Notes: a model not told the origin generated them from the sequence alone. A stretch of DNA of 64,000 nucleotides from Paenalcaligenes hermetiae (GCF_039543645.1 NZ_BAABKD010000009.1:372001-436000); one strand, 5' to 3'. Shown: positions 26,105-34,476, counted from the stretch's first letter. A program made the numbers and translations.

Positions 26105-27613
26105 ATGCAAGCAAAACCAATCAAAATTGCCATTTTAGCGATGGGGGGTGAAGGCGGTGGCGTATTAGCCAACTGGATTGTCGCCCTCGGTGAGCATAAC
26201 GGTTACATCGCTCAAACCACCTCGGTGCCCGGGGTGGCCCAGCGTACAGGTGCCACTATTTATTACGTAGAGCTTTTCCCAAAAAGCCAAATTAAAGGGG
26301 ATAAAGCTCCAGTTTTAGCCCTAATGCCGATGCCTGGCGATGTGGATGTGGTGCTTGCCTCTGAGCTAATGGAGGCAGGCCGCGCCGTACAACGGGGCTT
26401 TGTGACCCCCGACCGCACAACACTGATCACCTCTACCCATCGTGTATATTCCATTGCAGAAAAAACAGCCATGGGTGATGGTCGTGTAGATAGCGAGGCG
26501 CTCATCGAACACACCCGTGCAGCCGCCAAGAAATATATTCATTTTGATATGGCAAAAGCCGCGGAAGAAGCCGGCAGCGTGATCAGTGCTGTACTTTTTG
26601 GCGCACTCTCTGCCTCTGGTGTTCTACCTTTTAGCCGCGAACAGTTTGAGCAAACCATTGAGCGCGGCGGAGTCGGGGTAAAACCAAGTTTACGCGCTTT
26701 TGCCAATGCCTACCGTCGTGTGGGTAATGAGGGAGCTGCCGATGAGCAAACCGATGCTAAAATCCGCGACCTGAGCCAAATCAACCCTAAGCACCCTAAA
26801 GTTGCCGCTTTAGTCAACCAAGTGCGCCAGCAATTCCCCGAAGACAGTCAAGCCATTATTGTGGAAGGGGTACGGCGCCTGATTGATTTCCAAGATGTGG
26901 ACTATGCCCAGCTTTATGTGCAACGTCTTTTACAAGTTCAGCAAAAAGCACATGCGGATGACACCGCACTCCTTCGCGAAACCGGACGCTATTTAGCCTT
27001 GTGGATGTCATTTGAAGACGCCATCCGTGTTGCCGAGCTCAAAACCCGTAGCAGTCGCTTTGAGCGCGTACAAGATGAAGTCAAGCTCGCTGATGGTCAA
27101 ATTCTCACCATCAATGAATACATGCACCCCCGCGTCGAGGAAATTAGTGAAATCCTTCCCTGTACGAAGCTAGGACGCTGGTTACTGAAGCCAAGCTCAT
27201 GGGGGCATAAGCTATTACGTAAGTTCACTCAAGAAGGTCGCGTGATTCAAACCAGTTCCCTGCGTGGCTTTTTGATGTTGCATACACTTGGTGGTCTCAA
27301 GCGCTGGCGTCGTAAAACCCTACGCTATCAGGTTGAGCAAGAGCGTATTGAAAAATGGTTAGCGCGTATTGAGCAAAACGCTGGCTCTCACCCCGCATTA
27401 GCCTTAGAAATCGCTCGAACTCAGCGTCTAGTCAAGGGATACGGTGATACTCATTTACGTGGTCTCAAAAACTTCCATACGGTGATGGAAGCCTTAGATC
27501 GCCACCAAAATCGTATTTCGCCCGATATCTTGCAAACCTTGCGAGATGCGGCATTAGCTGATGAGCAAGGCAAAGAGTTAGACAAAGCGCTCAAAGCACA
27601 TGCTTTGGCTTAA
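26105..27613 (+). CDS. 2-oxoacid:ferredoxin oxidoreductase, IorB-like with C-terminal extension
   Basis: A 502-residue partner of the preceding gene. Residues 1-200 match the gamma/beta domain of indolepyruvate oxidoreductase (GGEGGGVLANWIVALGEHNG, TTSVPGVAQRTGATIYYVE, PGDVDVVLASELMEAGRA). The remaining ~300 residues are a mainly helical extension (DUF6537-like) found in the aerobic two-gene versions and absent from archaeal IorB. The electron acceptor is not obvious, since no ferredoxin gene is adjacent. The genes are 20 bases apart, so one transcript is likely. Confidence 0.83.
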   Translation: MQAKPIKIAILAMGGEGGGVLANWIVALGEHNGYIAQTTSVPGVAQRTGATIYYVELFPKSQIKGDKAPVLALMPMPGDVDVVLASELMEAGRAVQRGFVTPDRTTLITSTHRVYSIAEKTAMGDGRVDSEALIEHTRAAAKKYIHFDMAKAAEEAGSVISAVLFGALSASGVLPFSREQFEQTIERGGVGVKPSLRAFANAYRRVGNEGAADEQTDAKIRDLSQINPKHPKVAALVNQVRQQFPEDSQAIIVEGVRRLIDFQDVDYAQLYVQRLLQVQQKAHADDTALLRETGRYLALWMSFEDAIRVAELKTRSSRFERVQDEVKLADGQILTINEYMHPRVEEISEILPCTKLGRWLLKPSSWGHKLLRKFTQEGRVIQTSSLRGFLMLHTLGGLKRWRRKTLRYQVEQERIEKWLARIEQNAGSHPALALEIARTQRLVKGYGDTHLRGLKNFHTVMEALDRHQNRISPDILQTLRDAALADEQGKELDKALKAHALA

Positions 27614-27625
27614 CCCCTGAGGCAT

Positions 27626-27640
27626 CTTATGGTTAACCAT
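27626..27640. promoter_or_regulatory. Operator copy 1, ATGG-N4-CCAT palindrome
   Basis: CTTATGGTTAACCAT contains the palindrome TATGGTTAACCATA (27628-27641). An identical 15-base copy lies 98 bases downstream, and a variant with the same arms and spacing is at 35394-35409. It lies just upstream of the candidate promoter for the second MarR gene. A MarR-type operator is the simplest reading. Confidence 0.55.
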
Positions 27641-27653
27641 AGCTCACAATTGC

Positions 27654-27681
27654 TTCACTACTAAACTATTTATAGTAGAAT
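27654..27681 (+). promoter_or_regulatory. Candidate promoter of the second marR gene
   Basis: TTCACT (27654-27659), 16 bases, then TAGAAT (27676-27681). The spacer carries TAAACTATT and is followed by ACAT, as at 35.4 kb. The region is flanked by the two operator copies, which implies autoregulation. Confidence 0.45.
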
Positions 27682-27723
27682 ACATTTTAAAGCAATGGAA
27701 CAATGACAGCGGAATTATCCTTA

Positions 27724-27738
27724 CTTATGGTTAACCAT
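27724..27738. promoter_or_regulatory. Operator copy 2, ATGG-N4-CCAT palindrome
   Basis: A second exact copy of CTTATGGTTAACCAT, downstream of the presumed transcription start of the marR gene at 27780. Its 3' end overlaps a separate 10-bp inverted repeat (27736-27763). Confidence 0.55.
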
Positions 27739-27763
27739 TTTGGTGTGTAAAAGCACCAAAATG
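27736..27763. repeat. Perfect inverted repeat in the marR 5' UTR
   Basis: CATTTTGGTG and CACCAAAATG are perfect complements separated by eight bases. It can be a protein site or an RNA hairpin. It ends four bases before AGGA, the likely ribosome binding site of the marR gene at 27780. Confidence 0.6.
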
Positions 27764-27779
27764 CACAGGAATACGAATC

Positions 27780-28298
27780 ATGAAGCAAAACGCAGCGACA
27801 CATGACGAGGTACTAGAACAAAACCAAGACAGTGGCTACGAAGGGCGTATTGGTCCTAAAGACCCAGCGAGTCTACGTTTATGGCTCCGCCTTATGACAT
27901 GTACCAAACAAATCGAAGACGAAATCCGCCGTCGCCTAAGAAGTAATTTTGATATTTCTCTGGCTCGATTTGACTACATGGCTCAGCTCTACCGTTACCC
28001 GGATGGTCTCAAAATGGGCGAGCTTTCTCGCTACTTAATGGTCACAGGGGGTAACGTCACTGGCTTAACCGATGAGCTCTCTCGCGAAGGACTAGTCTCT
28101 CGTCAAAGCAGTCCCACTGACCGCCGCGCTTGGCTTTTACGTTTAACCCCTAAAGGCAAAAGCACTTTCGAACAAATGGCAAAACAACACAATCAATGGA
28201 TTGCGGAGCTTTTCGAAGGGTTGGATCACGACGCTATCGACAGCGTACACCAACATTTAGGGCAATTACGTGTGCATTTATTGAGCGTCATCAAATAA
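27780..28298 (+). CDS. Second MarR-family regulator
   Basis: A 172-residue winged-helix regulator with a ~30-residue N-terminal tail rich in Asn and Asp. The helix-turn-helix spans LKMGELSRYLMVTGGNVTGLTDEL, and the wing is SPTDRRAWLLRLTPKGK with the conserved Asp-Arg-Arg. It is flanked by two copies of a palindromic operator, so autoregulation is likely. It is followed by the CoA thioesterase gene and lies between the oxidoreductase pair and the ring-cleavage operon. It resembles benzoyl/anthraniloyl-CoA-pathway MarR proteins. The effector is unknown. Confidence 0.85.
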   Translation: MKQNAATHDEVLEQNQDSGYEGRIGPKDPASLRLWLRLMTCTKQIEDEIRRRLRSNFDISLARFDYMAQLYRYPDGLKMGELSRYLMVTGGNVTGLTDELSREGLVSRQSSPTDRRAWLLRLTPKGKSTFEQMAKQHNQWIAELFEGLDHDAIDSVHQHLGQLRVHLLSVIK

Positions 28299-28412
28299 AG
28301 CACACCTAAAAACATGATAAAGCTTTGGTTTGGGTTTGCACTTCCTGTTTGCTTGACCCAAACCTTGATTAACTAAAGTGCAAACAGCGCTTCACGTTGT
28401 AAAGGTAAATGC

Positions 28413-28856
28413 ATGGGATCAAAGCTGTACACAACTGAACATCGTATTCGTTTTTCTGAATGCGATCCGGCTGGCATTGTTTTTTATCCGCAATATTTTG
28501 TGTTGTTTAACGACCTCATGGAGCAATGGATTGATTCCATGATCCCCGAAGGGTTTAGCGGCCTCATTGCTCATAAAAAAGTGGGTATGCCAACCGTTCA
28601 CCTCGAAGCCGATTTTCGCTCTATCAGTCAAATGGGTGATGATGTCGTTCTCAGTATCGGGGTGAAACACATCGGTAGCCGCTCCTTACAGTTGCGACTG
28701 CAATGTGTAGGTAAAGATGGTGTGTTACGTATGGAAGTGCAGCAGGTGATTGTGACCACCTCTCTGGTAACCCACCAAGCGATCGAGGTGCCTGAGTTTC
28801 TTCGTGAGCCAATGCAGCAGTATTTATTGCCTGCCGAAGAAGCCTTGGCCAACTAG
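28413..28856 (+). CDS. 4-hydroxybenzoyl-CoA-type thioesterase
   Basis: A hotdog-fold acyl-CoA thioesterase of 147 residues. The motif SECDPAGIVFYPQYFVLFND contains the catalytic Asp of the 4-HBA-CoA thioesterase (type I) family. The gene lies between the marR gene and the aryl-CoA monooxygenase/reductase fusion. A likely job is releasing the free hydroxylated acid (5-hydroxyanthranilate or gentisate) from its CoA thioester before ring cleavage; this is inferred from position. A 9-bp inverted repeat (28327-28335 with 28356-28364) precedes it. Confidence 0.8.
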   Translation: MGSKLYTTEHRIRFSECDPAGIVFYPQYFVLFNDLMEQWIDSMIPEGFSGLIAHKKVGMPTVHLEADFRSISQMGDDVVLSIGVKHIGSRSLQLRLQCVGKDGVLRMEVQQVIVTTSLVTHQAIEVPEFLREPMQQYLLPAEEALAN

Positions 28857-28928
28857 GACATCACTTGGACACAAAGCAGGATACCAAGTCATTTTTTAGG
28901 TTTTTACTTTACCTAAATACTTTACTTG

Positions 28929-28949
28929 TATACTATTTATCAATAAATA
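28929..28949 (+). promoter_or_regulatory. -10 box overlapped by an inverted repeat, before the monooxygenase fusion
   Basis: TATACT (28929-28934) is a good -10, though its -35 is unclear. The inverted repeat TATTTAT-CA-ATAAATA (28934-28949) begins on its last base, a repressor-like position about 50 bases before the ATG at 28998. GGGAAAGC precedes the start. Confidence 0.45.
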
Positions 28950-28997
28950 TACTGACTTGAATACATCAAGTCCGTAACATAACCATACGGGAAAGCT

Positions 28998-31313
28998 ATG
29001 AAAATCGTATGTATTGGTGGAGGCCCAGCTGGCCTATATTTTGGTCTGCTGATGAAGTTACAAAACCCCGACAATGACATCGTGGTCGTTGAGCGTAACC
29101 GTCCTTATGACACGTTCGGCTGGGGTGTGGTGTTTTCTGATGCCACAATGGAAAACTTGCGTCAAGCAGATCCTGTATCCGCACAGACAATTGGTGATGC
29201 GTTTAACCATTGGGATGACATTGAAACGCATTTTAAAGGCCGTGCTATTCGTAGCAAAGGCCACGGCTTTATTGGCATTGGGCGTAAAAAACTTCTCAAT
29301 ATTCTTCAGGCTCGCTGTGAAGAGGTAGGCGTAGAACTCGTTTTCGAAACCAACGTTGAAGATGAAATCGAGGTCGCTCGCAAATACAACGCCGATCTGG
29401 TCATTGCCTCAGACGGTATCAATAGCCGTATACGTAATAAATACCCTGAAAGCTACCAACCAGATATTGATGAACGTAACTGTCGCTTTGTGTGGCTCGG
29501 TACCAAAAAAGTCTTCGATGCGTTTAACTTTATTTTTGTAGAAAACGAGCATGGCTGGTTCCAAGCTCATGCTTATCGCTTTGAGGATGGTCTCTCTACT
29601 TTTATTGTCGAAACCCCCAACGAAACCTGGGAAAAGGCCGGCATTGAAAACATGAGCCAAGAAGAAGGCATTAAGTACTGCGAAGCACTTTTTGCCCCTT
29701 ACTTAGACGGTAACGAACTAATCAGTAACGCCTCGCACTTACGCGGCTCAGCCATTTGGATTCGCTTCCCTCGCGTCATTTGTAATAATTGGGTGCACTG
29801 GGCTGATGTGGATAACAAAAAAGTCCCATTTGTACTGATGGGTGACGCCGCCCATACCGCTCACTTCTCCATTGGCTCAGGTACAAAACTGGCCTTAGAG
29901 GACGCAATCTCTCTTGCGGAGCACCTTAAAAATGATGCCACTTTAGAACAAGCCCTAGAAGAATACAGCGCCGCCCGTAGTGTTGACGTGCTTCGAATTC
30001 AAAATGCCGCTCGCAACTCCACGGAGTGGTTTGAGAACGTAGCCCGCTATGCGCATATGGAGCCAGAGCAGTTTACGTACTCAATGCTCACACGCTCGCA
30101 GCGTATTTCTCACGAAAATCTGCGTCTACGCGATGCCGAAGGCATTGAGCAGTTTGAGCGCTGGTTCGCTCAGCAAGCCGGCATGACGCTATCCGCAGAA
30201 CAAACTCCACCACCGCCGATGTTCACGCCCTATGCGCTGCGTGATATGAAACTCAAAAACCGTATCGTTTTTGCTCCAACTCTCATGTACAGCGCCGAGA
30301 ACGGTGTGGTGAATGCGTTCCATCAAAATCACTATAGTGCTCGCGCTCTAGGCGGTGCAGCCCTTGTCATGGCAGAAATGACAGCGGTTACCCCCGAGGG
30401 TCGCGTCACCCCTGGCTGCGCCGGTTTATGGAACGACGAGCAAATGACAGCTTGGCGTGAGGTGGTTCAGCAAGTACAACAAAATGGCGCATGTATGGGC
30501 ATCCAGCTCGGACATGCAGGTCGCCGAGGCTCCACACAACGCGGCTGGGAAAACGTAAATAAACCACTGCAATCTGACAACTGGGATCTGCTCTCGGCCT
30601 CAGCTATTGCCTATGACCAAGACAGTGCCACCCCTGCCGCGATCACTCGCGAGCAAATGGATACTATTCGTGATGCTTTTGTCGCCGCTACCCAACGTGC
30701 GGACCAAGCTGGCTTTGACTGTATTGAGCTTCAAGCGGCACATGGCTATTTGCTTTCTAGCTTTATTTCGCCCTTAACCAACCAGCGTACAGACGAATTT
30801 GGCGGCAGTTTAGAAAACCGCATGAAATTCCCCTTAGAGGTCTTTACAGCCATGCGCGCGGTTTGGCCAGAAAATAAACCCATGTTCGTGCGCATCTCTG
30901 CCACAGACTGGGCAGAGGGTGGAACTACCGTGGATGAAGCCGTCGAAATTGCACGCTTATTCAAAGCCGCCGGAGCGGATCTCATTGATGTTTCCAGCGG
31001 CGAGGTCGTCAAAGCACAAAAACCCATTTATGGTCGCATGTTCCAAACCCCTTTTGCGGATCGCGTGCGTAACGAGGCCGGCATTGCTACCATGGCAGTA
31101 GGCGCCATCTTAGAAGCCGACCATGCCAACAGCATTATCGCTGCCGGTCGCGCTGACCTATGTGCGCTATCTCGTGGGTTCCTCGCCAATCCAAACTGGC
31201 CCTTACACGAGGCCGCTAAGCTTGGTTATCACCAGGTCGCTTGGCCAAAACAATATCAGTGGGGTCAAGACTGGTTGGAACGTAATGAAAACCGCCCTGT
31301 CTTACAAGGCTAA
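28998..31313 (+). CDS. 2-aminobenzoyl-CoA / salicylyl-CoA 5-hydroxylase-reductase fusion
   Basis: A 771-residue flavoprotein with two modules. Residues 1-400 are a group A monooxygenase: GGGPAGLYFGLLMK, then VLMGDAAHTAHFSIGSGTKLALEDA. Residues ~410-771 are an old-yellow-enzyme module: FTPYALRDMKLKNRIVFAP, GIQLGHAGRRGS and HGYLLSSFISPLTNQR. This architecture is that of 2-aminobenzoyl-CoA monooxygenase/reductase, and of proteins annotated as bifunctional salicylyl-CoA 5-hydroxylase. It heads an operon with a gentisate-type dioxygenase. C5 hydroxylation of an aryl-CoA is expected. Whether the ring reduction of the Azoarcus enzyme also happens here is open, since the next gene needs an aromatic substrate. 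Confidence 0.85.
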   Translation: MKIVCIGGGPAGLYFGLLMKLQNPDNDIVVVERNRPYDTFGWGVVFSDATMENLRQADPVSAQTIGDAFNHWDDIETHFKGRAIRSKGHGFIGIGRKKLLNILQARCEEVGVELVFETNVEDEIEVARKYNADLVIASDGINSRIRNKYPESYQPDIDERNCRFVWLGTKKVFDAFNFIFVENEHGWFQAHAYRFEDGLSTFIVETPNETWEKAGIENMSQEEGIKYCEALFAPYLDGNELISNASHLRGSAIWIRFPRVICNNWVHWADVDNKKVPFVLMGDAAHTAHFSIGSGTKLALEDAISLAEHLKNDATLEQALEEYSAARSVDVLRIQNAARNSTEWFENVARYAHMEPEQFTYSMLTRSQRISHENLRLRDAEGIEQFERWFAQQAGMTLSAEQTPPPPMFTPYALRDMKLKNRIVFAPTLMYSAENGVVNAFHQNHYSARALGGAALVMAEMTAVTPEGRVTPGCAGLWNDEQMTAWREVVQQVQQNGACMGIQLGHAGRRGSTQRGWENVNKPLQSDNWDLLSASAIAYDQDSATPAAITREQMDTIRDAFVAATQRADQAGFDCIELQAAHGYLLSSFISPLTNQRTDEFGGSLENRMKFPLEVFTAMRAVWPENKPMFVRISATDWAEGGTTVDEAVEIARLFKAAGADLIDVSSGEVVKAQKPIYGRMFQTPFADRVRNEAGIATMAVGAILEADHANSIIAAGRADLCALSRGFLANPNWPLHEAAKLGYHQVAWPKQYQWGQDWLERNENRPVLQG

Positions 31314-31324
31314 AGGAGACAACC

Positions 31325-32452
31325 ATGACAACCGAACGTTATGACATCTACAAAGAGGACGTAGCGGGTCGTGCTAATGTCAGCGACACCCCTGAGCTTG
31401 TCCAGTACTATAAAGACCTCGAAAAGTTTGAAGCCGGGGCTCTGTGGAACGTAGCCAATAAAATCGAGCCGTGGGAACCCAAGTCCCAGTCTGTTCCTGT
31501 TTTGTGGCGCTATCAGGATCTGCGTGAGTACGTATTGCGCTCTGTGGATTTAGTAACCCCTGAACAAGCGGGTCGCCGTGTGATTTATCTTAATAATCCA
31601 GGGCGCCAAGATGTGTCGGCAGCCGTAGGCTGGCTCTATTCTGGATTGCAGGTGATGCATCCTGGCGAAGCTGCTTCCGCTCACTCACACTCCTCTTCCG
31701 CACTACGTTTCATTATGGAAGGCTCTGGTGCCTATACCGTTGTAGACGGTCACAAGATGACCTTAGGCGCCAATGACTTTGTCTTAACGCCAAATGGGGC
31801 GTGGCATGAGCATGGTGTCAGTGAGGACGGCACCACCTGCATCTGGCAAGACGGCCTAGACATCCCCTTTGTCAATGCCATGGAAGCCGGCTTTTACGCT
31901 GTCCACCCCGACTTATCACAAGCGGTCACCTTTCCTGTGAATGATGCTTCCCATATTTGGGGGAACCCGGGCTTAAAACCTGTGCTACATGACTGGCAAA
32001 AACCCTACTCCCCACTCTTGAAATATGAGTGGGAGCCCACCTACGAAGCCTTATCGCGTTATGCCAAAGTCACCGATGGCAGCCCCTATGATGGCATTAT
32101 CATGGACTACACCAACCCCTTAACGGGTGGTCCCGTCATGGCAACCATGGGTGCAAGCATGCAAATGCTGCGGCCCGGCGAACACACCAAAGCACACCGC
32201 CACACAGGTAGCATCATCTACCAAGTGGCCAAAGGTCATGGTTACTCCATCATCAATGGCAAACGCTTTGATTGGCGCGAGCGCGATATCTTCTGCGTAC
32301 CCTCTTGGATGTTCCACGAACACGTTAACGGGTCCAGCAGCGATGATGCGTGCTTGTTCTCATTCCACGATCTACCTGTGATGCGTGCGCTCAACCTCTA
32401 TTACGAAGAAGCGCTCGCAGATAATGATGGTCACCAGATCATCACCGAATAA
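31325..32452 (+). CDS. Gentisate 1,2-dioxygenase family bicupin
   Basis: A 375-residue bicupin of the gentisate/salicylate/1-hydroxy-2-naphthoate dioxygenase family. The first cupin supplies the Fe(II) ligands at H120 and H122 in SAHSHSSSALRF and H161 in NGAWHEHG. A second cupin follows, with HTKAHRHTGSIIYQVAKGHG. It cleaves an ortho-substituted hydroxybenzoate between C1 and C2. The substrate may be gentisate, but next to the aminobenzoyl-CoA hydroxylase and thioesterase, 5-hydroxyanthranilate is equally plausible. GGAGACAACC precedes the ATG, 11 bases after the previous stop. Confidence 0.83.
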   Translation: MTTERYDIYKEDVAGRANVSDTPELVQYYKDLEKFEAGALWNVANKIEPWEPKSQSVPVLWRYQDLREYVLRSVDLVTPEQAGRRVIYLNNPGRQDVSAAVGWLYSGLQVMHPGEAASAHSHSSSALRFIMEGSGAYTVVDGHKMTLGANDFVLTPNGAWHEHGVSEDGTTCIWQDGLDIPFVNAMEAGFYAVHPDLSQAVTFPVNDASHIWGNPGLKPVLHDWQKPYSPLLKYEWEPTYEALSRYAKVTDGSPYDGIIMDYTNPLTGGPVMATMGASMQMLRPGEHTKAHRHTGSIIYQVAKGHGYSIINGKRFDWRERDIFCVPSWMFHEHVNGSSSDDACLFSFHDLPVMRALNLYYEEALADNDGHQIITE

Positions 32453-32467
32453 TTCATGAATCCGATG

Positions 32468-32483
32468 TGTTGCCTCGGCAACA
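32468..32483 (+). other. Intergenic hairpin
   Basis: TGTTGCC and GGCAACA pair with a two-base TC gap between the dioxygenase stop and the hydrolase start. There is no T-run, so it is not a standard terminator; it may stabilise or process the mRNA. Confidence 0.4.
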
Positions 32484-32508
32484 TATCTTGCTACTCTTGG
32501 AGATAAAA

Positions 32509-33432
32509 ATGCGTCTTGTTACTTATCGCAGCGAAGTTGCTGCTGCTGGCCGCTTAGGTGCTATTGTTGGCGATCTCGTCGTTGACTTATTCGAGTTTGG
32601 CTTAGCCACTGGCCACCCCCTACCCGACAACATGCTCGATTTCATCGACATGGGTCCAGCTGCGGTTAAAGCAACTAGCCGTTTGCTCGACGAGCATGCT
32701 GACGATATGCCGTTAGGCGTGGCCGTACCCTTGGCTAACGTAAAGCTTTTGGCACCTATCCCACGCCCACGTAAAAACATTTTCGGTATTGGCTTGAACT
32801 ATGTAGAGCACGTTGCCGAATCCAGCCGTACTTTGGACACCTCTGCCGACTTGCCTAAAGAGCCAGTCATTTTCTCCAAGCCCCCAACCACTGTTATTGG
32901 TCCTGGCGATGCCATTGAGCACAATCGCAACATCACCCAACAAATGGACTGGGAAGTTGAGCTTGCCGTGATCATGGGCACACGAGCACAACGTGTCAGC
33001 AAAGAAGAGGCGCTGAAATACGTCTTTGGCTACAGCGTCATGATTGACGTTAGCGCGCGCGACTGTCGTCGTGCTGGTCAGTGGATTTACTCCAAGGGCC
33101 AAGACACCTACGCTCCCTTTGGTCCTGTGATCGTAACCGCCGATGAGATCACCGATCCACACAACCTGAACCTGAGCCTCACCCTAAACGGTGTAACCAA
33201 GCAAAGCTCCAACACCAAGCACATGCTCTTTAATGTGAATGACCTTATTGCTGACATCAGCGCTGGTATCACCTTAGAGCCCGGTGACATTATTGCTACC
33301 GGTACACCTGAAGGCGTTGGGGCTGGTCGTGACCCACAAGAATGGATGTGGCCTGGCGATGTGGTCGAAGCCGTCGTCGAAGGTATCGGTACGCTACGTC
33401 ACCCCATCGTGGACGTTACCCCCAAAAACTAA
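32509..33432 (+). CDS. Fumarylacetoacetate hydrolase family (fumaryl/maleylpyruvate hydrolase)
   Basis: A 307-residue FAH-fold hydrolase, started at 32509 after TTGGAGA; a longer in-frame start at 32467 has no ribosome site. Motifs are RPRKNIFGIGLNYVEH, KPPTTVIGPGDAI, the metal ligand region DWEVELAVIMG, GYSVMIDVSARD and the end IIATGTPEGVGAGRDPQ. It should split the ring-cleavage product into pyruvate and a C4 dicarboxylate, completing the lower pathway. No separate maleylpyruvate isomerase gene is visible, so it may act directly on the maleyl form. It lies 11 bases before the nitrilase gene. Confidence 0.85.
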   Translation: MRLVTYRSEVAAAGRLGAIVGDLVVDLFEFGLATGHPLPDNMLDFIDMGPAAVKATSRLLDEHADDMPLGVAVPLANVKLLAPIPRPRKNIFGIGLNYVEHVAESSRTLDTSADLPKEPVIFSKPPTTVIGPGDAIEHNRNITQQMDWEVELAVIMGTRAQRVSKEEALKYVFGYSVMIDVSARDCRRAGQWIYSKGQDTYAPFGPVIVTADEITDPHNLNLSLTLNGVTKQSSNTKHMLFNVNDLIADISAGITLEPGDIIATGTPEGVGAGRDPQEWMWPGDVVEAVVEGIGTLRHPIVDVTPKN

Positions 33433-33443
33433 GGAGAACATGC

Positions 33444-34466
33444 ATGCTTGAATTGCCAAAATTCAAGGCTGCAGCTGTTCAGACCGCGCCGGTGTTTCTT
33501 AACACCGACGCGACCGTTGAAAAAGCTTGCCGCCTGATCCATGAAGCCGCCGACAACGGTGCAAAACTGGTTGCCTTTCCTGAGGTATTCATTTCCGCTT
33601 ATCCGTATTGGAGCTGGGTCATGAATCCTGTCGAGGCCAGCCCTTGGTTCGAAAAGCTGGTTTTATCCGCTATCGAAGTGCCTGGTCCGGAAATTCAAAA
33701 AATCGCTCAGGTGGCAGCGCAACGCCAAGTTAACGTTGTGATTGGCGTTAACGAACGCAACCCAAATAGTATTGCAACGCTCTATAACACCTTGGTGACC
33801 ATTAACCACGAAGGCCGTATCATCGGTCGCCATCGTAAGCTTGTCCCTACCTGGGCAGAAAAGCTCACCTGGGCTCCCGGTGATGCCTCTTCCATGCGTG
33901 TACACAAGACCAACATTGGTCCATTGGGTTCACTCGCATGTGGCGAGAACACCAACACCCTCGCGCGCTTTAGCTTGCTTGCTCAGGGCGAAATGGTACA
34001 CACCGCCAACTACATTGCTCTACCGGTTGCACCTAAAGACTACGACATGGCCGAAGCGATTCGCTTACGTGCTGCTGCGCATTGTTTTGAGGGCAAGGTG
34101 TTCACTGTGATCTCTTGCTCCACCATTTCTGAAGAAATCGTGGAACTTATGAGTGCCTCACACCCTGAAGCTCGCGAACTGCTGGCTCGTAAAAATAGTG
34201 CCTTCTCAGGCATTATTGGTCCCGACGGACGTACCGTAGGTGAACCGCTCATTGATGATGAGGGGATTGCTTACGGGGATATCGATCTATCGCGCTGCAT
34301 CCAGCCGCGCCAGATGCACGACGTCACTGGTCATTACAACCGCTTTGATGTGTTTAACCTCCAAGTGAACCGCCGCGCTCTGACCGCAGCGACTTTTGTC
34401 AATGACAACTTTAACGTTGATGAGCTCAATCCCGACCCAGCGGATTTTGATCCCAGCGACAACTAA
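33444..34466 (+). CDS. Nitrilase (branch 1)
   Basis: A 340-residue nitrilase-superfamily enzyme started at 33444, after AAGGAGAA. The Glu-Lys-Cys triad is visible: Glu in LVAFPEVFISAYPYWSW, Lys in RHRKLVPTWAEKLTW and Cys in GSLACGENTNTLAR. The RKLVPT and CGEN patterns point to a true nitrilase rather than an amidase. Its place between the ring-cleavage genes and the isatin-hydrolase-like gene suggests an indolic nitrile such as indole-3-acetonitrile, giving indole-3-acetate. Sequence cannot fix this; aliphatic nitriles are an alternative. An 11-bp hairpin follows its stop. Confidence 0.82.
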   Translation: MLELPKFKAAAVQTAPVFLNTDATVEKACRLIHEAADNGAKLVAFPEVFISAYPYWSWVMNPVEASPWFEKLVLSAIEVPGPEIQKIAQVAAQRQVNVVIGVNERNPNSIATLYNTLVTINHEGRIIGRHRKLVPTWAEKLTWAPGDASSMRVHKTNIGPLGSLACGENTNTLARFSLLAQGEMVHTANYIALPVAPKDYDMAEAIRLRAAAHCFEGKVFTVISCSTISEEIVELMSASHPEARELLARKNSAFSGIIGPDGRTVGEPLIDDEGIAYGDIDLSRCIQPRQMHDVTGHYNRFDVFNLQVNRRALTAATFVNDNFNVDELNPDPADFDPSDN

Positions 34467-34476
34467 TGCATGACCT

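Noticed and set aside
28327..28364. GGTTTGGGT...ACCCAAACC as the terminator of the second marR gene
   Set aside because: The loop is 20 bases and no T-run follows; a role as terminator is not supported. Listed only in the thioesterase entry.
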